This document shows, one piece after another, positions 19,202 through 24,391 of a DNA stretch of 24,391 nucleotides (position 1 is the stretch's first letter; each line of letters opens with the position of its first letter). The DNA comes from Chara braunii (Eukaryota; Streptophyta; Charophyceae; Charales; Characeae). The stretch spans positions 458,533-482,923 of the forward strand of contig BFEA01000005.1 of the NCBI GenBank assembly GCA_003427395.1, read 5' to 3'. Below the pieces are notes generated by a model, which was not told the DNA's origin, made no database searches, and saw only the letters and a program-made list of their open reading frames with translations. The position numbers were made by a program, and so were the translations under genes.

Positions 19202-20540
19202 TTATGTTCTAGTAAACCAGCGGTCGTCCTCGGGTTCCTGATAAGCAAACTGAACCTTGTATTGCTTCTGCAGACGACCTCTACCTCCTGTTTTGAACAC
19301 GTCTTCACCTACAATGCCGTCAATGTCGTACCTTCCGTCCATGTTTGGAGGAATCATGGATCTTCTAGATGGAAACTGTTGACTTGTGACACACAGCAAC
19401 AACTTTGAGGCATGAAACACAAGGTAGGTGTGGAGGTGTGCTGGGATCTCTACTGTGTAGGACGACCCATCCTCTCCGCCCTTAACTTCTAGAATTGGCC
19501 ACGGTCCTCTATACGCGGGCAGTAACTTCTGCGAGATGTTCTCCTCAAGAGCAAATTCTTTGGACTTGACCCAGACTAAGTCGCCTACTTGGAACTGTGA
19601 TGGGTGACGATGTTTGTTGGCTTGCTCTATCATTCTATGGCGGGCCTTCTTGAGGTTCTCTGTGATTGTAGCTAGCTCTTTCTCGTGCTGTATCGCGAAC
19701 TCCCTGGTATTGGGCGGTAGCCTATGAATCTGATCCCGGTTAAGTCCCTCAAACGGTCTACGGGGTTTAAAGGACTTGTGCAACTCAGTGGGAGTGCGAC
19801 AGGTGGACAAATGCACGCTATTATTATAGGCACTGGCTACCTTGGGCAACATCTCATCCCAATTGACATGATCTGGTCTATTGTACATTCGCAGAACTTG
19901 CTGTAGGATCTTATTCATCTGTTCAGTCTGACCGTTAGTCTCTGGATTACGGCCAAATGACATCAAAAACTTGGAGCCATAGACTCTCATCAACTCCTGC
20001 TAGTTCTGACTAGTGAACCGGGTGTCTCTATCACTAACTATAGATAGTGGAATCCCGTGCTCACTGACCCAATGATCAAAGAACTTCTGAATAACTAATT
20101 TTGTGTGTGCCTCTGAGGGCAAAGGAACAAAAACAACATACTTACTAAACCTGTCAACTATTACCATGACTTGGCTATTGTCGTGCCTACTCTTGACATG
20201 GGTGTCAATGGACACTGAATCTCCTGGCTGATCAGGGATAGGCAAGGGTCTGAGAAGACCTAGAGGGGCACGTGTAGAGGTCTTATTTCTCTGGCAGACC
20301 TTACAACTACGAACATACTTTATGCAATCGACCTTCATCCAGGCCATATGTACGCGCGCATAAGGTTAGCTAGAGTCTTTTGCTAACCAAAATGTCCCTT
20401 TGTATCGTGACATTCCCCTAGGATTAGACTACGGATCTCCTCATTGTTGGGAACACACAGGCGGTCTACTACATTAGTCTTCTCGAATACTAACCCCTCT
20501 GTAGTGCGGTAATATGGCTCAATTTCTGGGGCCTCCCTGA
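19202..20540 (-). pseudogene. pol: Integrase of element C
   Basis: The N-terminal linker (YYRTTEGLVFEK...RLCVP) leads to an HHCC module: H-x3-H in HDTKGHFG, then a TAG at 20385-20383, then C-x2-C in RSCKVC after a one-base shift near 20345. Catalytic Asp at about 20206 (SIDTHV), Asp at about 20032 (SDRDTRF) and Glu at about 19924 (NGQTEQMN): the last two are 35 residues apart, a textbook DD35E. A TAG at 20002-20000 sits between them. The C-terminal part has FQVGDLVWVKSKEF, the YRGPWPILE (GPF/Y-like) motif and a short tail (KQYKVQFAYQEPEDDRWF) resembling a degenerate chromodomain. It ends at 19202. Two stops and a shift would prevent translation. Confidence 0.85.
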
Positions 20541-21344
20541 CTCTCTTGTAGGCTCAGTAACTGGCCTAACATAGGCTACAAAACCCAGTTCTTCTAGTTG
20601 CTCCTTCTTCACTAACCTCGTGAACGCAGGAGCGCTAAGGCAGCAATGTGCCAGGGAGTTATCTACTCCTGACACGTGGAACAAACGGGTAGTCTTGACC
20701 CCGCCTGATTGACTAGGGAGCCTACACTCGTGTTCTCTCAAATGGAGTGTGGCCCCGACTGCCTCTCCCCAGTCCATCCCTAGGACTATATCGAAAGGAA
20801 GGTTGTCCTCAACGAGGAGAGTCAGGGAATGGAGAACTTTTTCCACCTTCCCATCCTTCTCTAGGCGAAAGTACGCCTGGACTCCCTCTACATAATCCTC
20901 TACTCGCATTGTGCGATTGTCTGCGAGGATACTCACTATGGGGTCTGCTAACTTCTGGACTTTGAGCCCCAACTTCAACTTCTGCAGCGCCTTTCTACTG
21001 ATATAGTTGCGCGTGGGCCCACTATCTACTAAGGCCCCTACTCTACCTTTGAAAATCTCTACATCTACTAAAACTAGTTGTCCTCTACTCTCCTTCTTCA
21101 TCTTGGCCCAGGCGGGCATCCTCTCCTTTAGCTCATCGGCCACGCCTGTGAGGGAAGTGCCTAGAGAGACCCTAACACAAGCGGTCTCTGGACAGCTATC
21201 TAGGCACCGGTCTGCAACCTCTGCCATAGGCACATGTGGTGTGGGAGATTCCTGCCGGCTCGCGCTCATTTCCCCACATGGCCTTATGGTAGGGGCAGTT
21301 GCTACCCCTACCGGCGGCTGCCTTTTGACCCCTGGGCAGCCCAT
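20541..21344 (-). pseudogene. pol: Protease of element C, fused to integrase remnant
   Basis: An open frame from about 21344, overlapping the end of gag in another frame. After a 100-residue linker (SLTGVADELKERMPAWAKMK) the protease core reads VDVEIFKGRVGALVDSG at 21018-21026, with an intact catalytic Asp-Ser-Gly followed by Pro where Ala is usual, then TRNYISRKALQKL and DIVLGMDWGEAV. The tail (LEELGFVAYVRPVTEPTRE) is what normally precedes RT, but integrase linker sequence follows in another frame at about 20540. The remaining codons of this open frame, up to 20490, are the integrase linker read out of frame. Protease itself could be functional. Confidence 0.82.
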
Positions 21345-23286
21345 CGGGCCTCTCTATACTTTGGACAAAATTTAATGATGTGGTCAGAGTCACCGCAATA
21401 TATGCACTGCCCTTGGTCCACACACTGTTGCCCGACGCGCTGGTCCAGGCCCATGTCTTCCCAAGGCCAGCCCTGCGACAGACCTGGGTGCCAGTTTCCT
21501 CTCCTATAGGGTGACCTATTACCCCTATTAGGTGACCTATTCCCTGAACGGTTTGGCGGGGGACCTTGACCCCTTCCTCCTGCTTGGCGGTTTCCTCCTC
21601 TACCACCAATGCCCTGATCGCCCTGGGAACGGCCCCTTGAGGCCCAGCCGGGCCAGCCCCTTTGGCCCTGGCCTCTACCTCGTCCTTGCGGCCTCCCTCC
21701 GGCCGCGACAGCAGCGTAAGTCCTCCCCTGGCCAATGCTACTGTCCTCCTCCTCTAGTCCCCACTCAATCTGCTCGTAGGGGACCTCGTCGACACCACCC
21801 TCATCTAATGTAAGGATTAACGATCCTTGGTCTTGACTTGACCCGAGATGGTGAGACCCTTCCACTTTTTGCCCTTGTCCAGGTCCTTATGCCAAAAAGT
21901 GGAGATTGAAGTGGACCGGGTTTCGAATGCTACAACTTCCTTGCTCAGCGCATCGTAGGTCATGGCAGGCTGCTGACTCTTTTCAAAGAAATGCCCGCGT
22001 AACTGCTCGGGCATAGCGCGGTAGAAGGGGTTGACCAACTGGGTCTCAGTGACCCCATGGTCAGGGACGGCGGCCAGCTCATCCGTAACGCCCTGGAGTG
22101 CCTTAGCACTCTTCCATTGGTGAGAATGGATGGTTTGCAGTTTGTCTGAGGCCTTGACACTATGTGTAACTTCTTCAAATCGCTCGTGCAATAACTAAAG
22201 GAAGTCAGTGAGGGAAGTGAACACAGAATAAGCAACTAAATCATCATTGCAGTTAGCGGCGCGGCACAAGGAACGGGCGAAGCTTGCTGCCTCGTCTCGA
22301 AAGGTATGGATGGCTATCATGACATGCTCATCCGGGGAGACCTTCTGCAGATGGACATAGGTTTTGACATTGGCTTCCGAGTTGTTAAAATTCTTCTTTT
22401 TCTTTCCGCTATAGGAGTCAAGGAACTTGACCTTGACAGGCTCCCAACGGGGACGTGCTTCCTCCTCCTTAGGAGCAGTCAATCTGGCGCCCTCTATGGC
22501 GCCAGTGCAATAACGCTTTGTGCCCTCTAGGCGGGCCCGCACCTCTGAGCCCACCTGTGTCGCCAATTCCCTTGCAAAGTCCCTAAGTCCCAGGCGTATA
22601 GAGCGCACGTCGATGTCCTGACCTCTACCAAACACGTATTGCTCTTCCTGGACCTGTGCCAGGTGCTCTATATTCCTCACCATTATCTCCATCTTTCCCA
22701 ATAGATCCACGTGCGTCGCAATCTGGTCTCTCTGCTTCTTCACCTCCTCCAATTCTTTCGCCGCCTTGCTCGCCGCCTCCATTCTCCTCTTCCTTTCCCT
22801 CATCAATCGGAATTTCCACTCCATCCTCTTCTCATCCTCCATCGTCTGCCGCTTGAGTGGGTCTTCTTCTGCATCCCACTCTCTCATGGCCGCCTCTTGT
22901 TCCTCCCTAGGCACATACATTAGTGCCTCTTCTTCTTCTCCCAGGGATAGACCAGCAACCCACTTCGTAATCTTCTTCTCCAACTGATCTTCCTTTGTCC
23001 CACTGGATTCTCCTCTTCCTCCTGTCCTTCGCCTTTCCAGTGGTGTTTCTTCTACCTCTTCCTCCTCTTCTACCGCCTTAAGCTTCTCTTCTTCTTCCTT
23101 CTTTGACCTCTCTCTCTCTCTGGCCATCTCCTCCTCAATCTTCTTCAGCTTCGCCGTCGATTCTTCTATCAAGGCCTTCTTCTTGGCCTCCTTCTTCTCT
23201 CTTCTCTCTTTCAGGAGGGCGGCGGCTCTCGCCTCCTATTCTGCTGTGTAACGGGAGGTGCTCCGGCCATTACGTGCGTCGACCAT
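21308..23286 (-). pseudogene. gag: gag of element C
   Basis: The ATG at 23286 opens MVDARNGRSTSRYTAE and reaches a TAG at codon 17 (23238-23236); the same frame then runs 1.0 kb. The N-terminus is a long, highly charged Lys/Glu/Arg coiled-coil-like region (about 23200-22700), unusual for capsid but known in some gypsy lineages. A capsid-like part follows (FLDSYSGKKKKNFNNSEANVKTYV), a TAG at 22197-22195, then HQWKSAKALQGVTDEL. A frameshift at about 21820-21860 leads to a Gly/Arg/Gln-rich RGG-type linker and a complete CCHC knuckle CIYCGDSDHIIKFC (21406-21366). It ends near 21308. Two stops and one shift break it. Confidence 0.82.
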
Positions 23287-23420
23287 GGTGAAAGATGCAC
23301 AACCCAAGAACGGTTCTACTCCTCACCACTTAGACGTCTCCCCTGACTGACTCAACCTAAGACTGACCCAATCTATGAACCACAGGATCCGTATGGAACC
23401 CTGTCAACTATGGTCTCTAG

Positions 23421-23437
23421 CCTAGACTCTAATACCA
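23421..23437 (-). other. Primer binding site of element C
   Basis: TGGTATTAGAGTCTAGG on the minus strand, 135 bp before the gag ATG. It matches the initiator tRNA-Met complement TGGTATCAGAGCCAGG at most positions. The upstream sequence is the presumed U5 end. Confidence 0.65.
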
Positions 23438-23870
23438 CAGCCGTCACTGAAGGATCTGTTGCTGACCAGGAGGCATTTAAGGAGATCCCCCGTAACTCCT
23501 CAGGAATTCTTTAACGTCGCAGACAGGACGACGCGGTCAGTAGATCCTCTCAAGACATAGACGGCCCATTGTGCAGCCCACAACTCGAATTTTGGGCCTA
23601 CCGTGCCACACCGAGCAGCCCGCCGGTCAGTACCGGTACTTGGGAGGGTTCGTGTCCTCGGGGACAGTCGAGTCGTCAGACACAGTCTTTAGCCCTACTC
23701 AGCCCGTGTGGGTTTGGTCAACGAGGCCCTATCCTTCATATATGGAGTCCTATCACCTGGACAGAACAGACTCGATGTAGAAAGAAGAGACAGGCAGACT
23801 CAGACTCAACAAGTACCATAGGGTGAGTGCACATCCATACGGCTAGGGGATAGGCTAAGGGCTTGGCGAG

Positions 23871-23876
23871 ATTATA
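23871..23876 (-). promoter_or_regulatory. TATA-like box upstream of element C
   Basis: GGTATAATCTCG on the minus strand, about 38 bp downstream of the GGTCAAC array and 0.43 kb before the primer site. A second candidate, CATATATGAAGG, lies at about 23732-23743. The assignment is by position only. Confidence 0.35.
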
Positions 23877-23914
23877 CCAACTCCAGCTTGGTCAAACTCG
23901 TAGTCAATGGTTCC

Positions 23915-24013
23915 GGTCAACGCCCCGGTCAACGCTTGGTCAACGCTTGGTCAACGCTCGGTCAACCCTTGGTCAACCCTTGGTCAACCCTTGGTCAACG
24001 CACGGTCAACCTC
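23915..24013 (-). promoter_or_regulatory. Array of nine GGTCAAC (W-box) units at 11-bp spacing
   Basis: GGTCAAC begins at 23915, 23927, 23938, 23949, 23960, 23971, 23982, 23993 and 24004, with variable CGCTT/CCCTT fillers. The reverse complement GTTGACC contains TTGACC, the core W-box bound by WRKY transcription factors in plants. It lies upstream of a TATA-like box in element C's presumed U3. Binding is inference. Confidence 0.65.
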
Positions 24014-24263
24014 CAAGTCGGCTATGGCTGCCGACACCTTCTTCCTCGCCACCCTTCACTTCTCTTTCCCCCTCCACCGTTCTTCTTTCTCCTTTTTTTT
24101 TCTTTTTTTTTTGTTCACCCTCGGCTATGTCTGTCTTCCACTTCGTTGTCCCTCTTTCCTCCTTCCTCAGCTATGTCTCCCTCTTCCTCTCCGGTCTCTC
24201 CTCCTTTCTCAACCCCGTGTCCGAGCTCTGCAGCTATGGCCACTACTTCATCTTGGACCGCAC

Positions 24264-24345
24264 AACCAATCTCGTATCACTCAACTCTCTCTCCGTGGTG
24301 ATGTCTTCAGCGCAGGTGCGTAGTAAACCAATCTTGTATCGCTCA

Positions 24346-24356
<11 letters not shown>
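24264..24356 (+). repeat. 62-bp-spaced direct repeat ending in CT-rich sequence
   Basis: AACCAATCTCGTATCACTCAA (24264) and AACCAATCTTGTATCGCTCAG (24326) are each followed by TCTCTCT. The second copy runs into the terminal CT tract, so that tract probably expanded from this unit. The upstream part (24040-24240) is pyrimidine-rich with GCTATGTC repeats and no gene. Confidence 0.7.

Positions 24357-24391
<35 letters not shown>
24347..24391. repeat. (CT)n microsatellite at right edge
   Basis: A pure CT tract runs to the last base of the window; it is truncated by the end of the sequence. Confidence 0.97.

Larger units (their letters stand above)
23438..24340 (-). repeat. 5' LTR-like region of element C
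   Basis: Placed by the adjacent primer site. The inner 100 bp match the U5-like block at 3833-3925 of element A. The region contains a TATA-like motif and an 11-bp repeat array. The outer boundary was not found, and no clear partner LTR exists at the other end of C, apart from scattered GCTATGGC motifs common to both regions (for example 24020, 24228; 18423, 18448, 18514). Confidence 0.45.
19202..24346 (-). mobile_element. Element C: Ty3/gypsy retrotransposon lacking RT-RNase H
   Basis: On the minus strand: 5' LTR-like region (from about 24340), tRNA-Met-type primer site (23437-23421), gag with CCHC knuckle, protease, then integrase with a chromodomain-like tail. The RT and RNase H domains are absent between protease and integrase at about 20540. 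Each remaining domain has few stops, and the catalytic residues of PR and IN are mostly preserved, so decay looks more recent than for A. The outer boundaries are uncertain. Confidence 0.8.

Noticed and set aside
21196-21735. 179-codon minus-strand frame overlapping element C gag
   Set aside because: Alternative frame of the Gly/Arg-rich linker; the CCHC knuckle lies in the other frame.
23915-24013. CRISPR array or telomere-like repeat
   Set aside because: The unit is only 11 bp with no spacers, lies in an LTR-like context, and does not match plant telomere repeats.
23888-24323. Two plus-strand frames containing repeated STLGQ / LVNP units
   Set aside because: The periodicity is the 11-bp DNA repeat translated; the downstream part is a pyrimidine-rich tract.

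Overview
The window looks like a heterochromatin-like piece of a green-lineage nuclear genome, with no host gene that I can support. The evidence is nested Ty3/gypsy LTR retrotransposons, plant-type LINE fragments with a zf-RVT-like C-terminus, initiator-tRNA-Met-type primer sites and long simple repeats. The general look of the gypsy proteins reminds me of streptophyte algae such as Chara, but that is recollection and not a database result. One N at 18478 and pure CT tracts at both ends suggest a draft contig broken at microsatellites.

Layout, left to right. A (CT)n tract (1-87) is followed by about 0.7 kb without a gene. Next come two diverged copies of one GC-rich LTR-like repeat (R1 790-1618, R2 2160-3157); R2 is followed by a primer-binding-site-like sequence. 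A decayed plus-strand gypsy element (A, gag from 4435) has been split twice by 5'-truncated LINEs. LINE1 (plus, 5420-6904) lies inside gag and has a 16-bp target-site duplication. LINE2 (minus, about 8074-9737) lies inside protease. A ends abruptly in the reverse transcriptase at 10606, where the 3' LTR of element B abuts it.

Element B (minus, 10607 to about 17705) is a chromovirus-type gypsy. Read on the minus strand it has gag with a CCHC knuckle, PR, RT, RNase H, IN, a chromodomain, a 3' UTR with a 53-bp tandem repeat, a polypurine tract and a 451-bp 3' LTR. Its 5' flank is a sharply AT-rich 0.4 kb, and no copy of the 3' LTR is found there. A second LTR-like block (about 18150-19069) with TATA box and 31-bp repeats follows.

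Element C (minus, 19202 to beyond 23437) has gag, a CCHC knuckle, protease and integrase, but the RT-RNase H portion is absent, so protease is joined almost directly to integrase. Upstream of its gag are a tRNA-Met-like PBS, a TATA-like box and nine GGTCAAC units at 11-bp spacing, each a W-box core on the element's sense strand.

All coding regions are broken by stops and frameshifts; many stops can be explained by C-to-T changes in CHG context, as expected of methylated plant transposons. Nothing here works as an operon or pathway. The value of the window is its insertion history and the regulatory repeats in the LTR regions.
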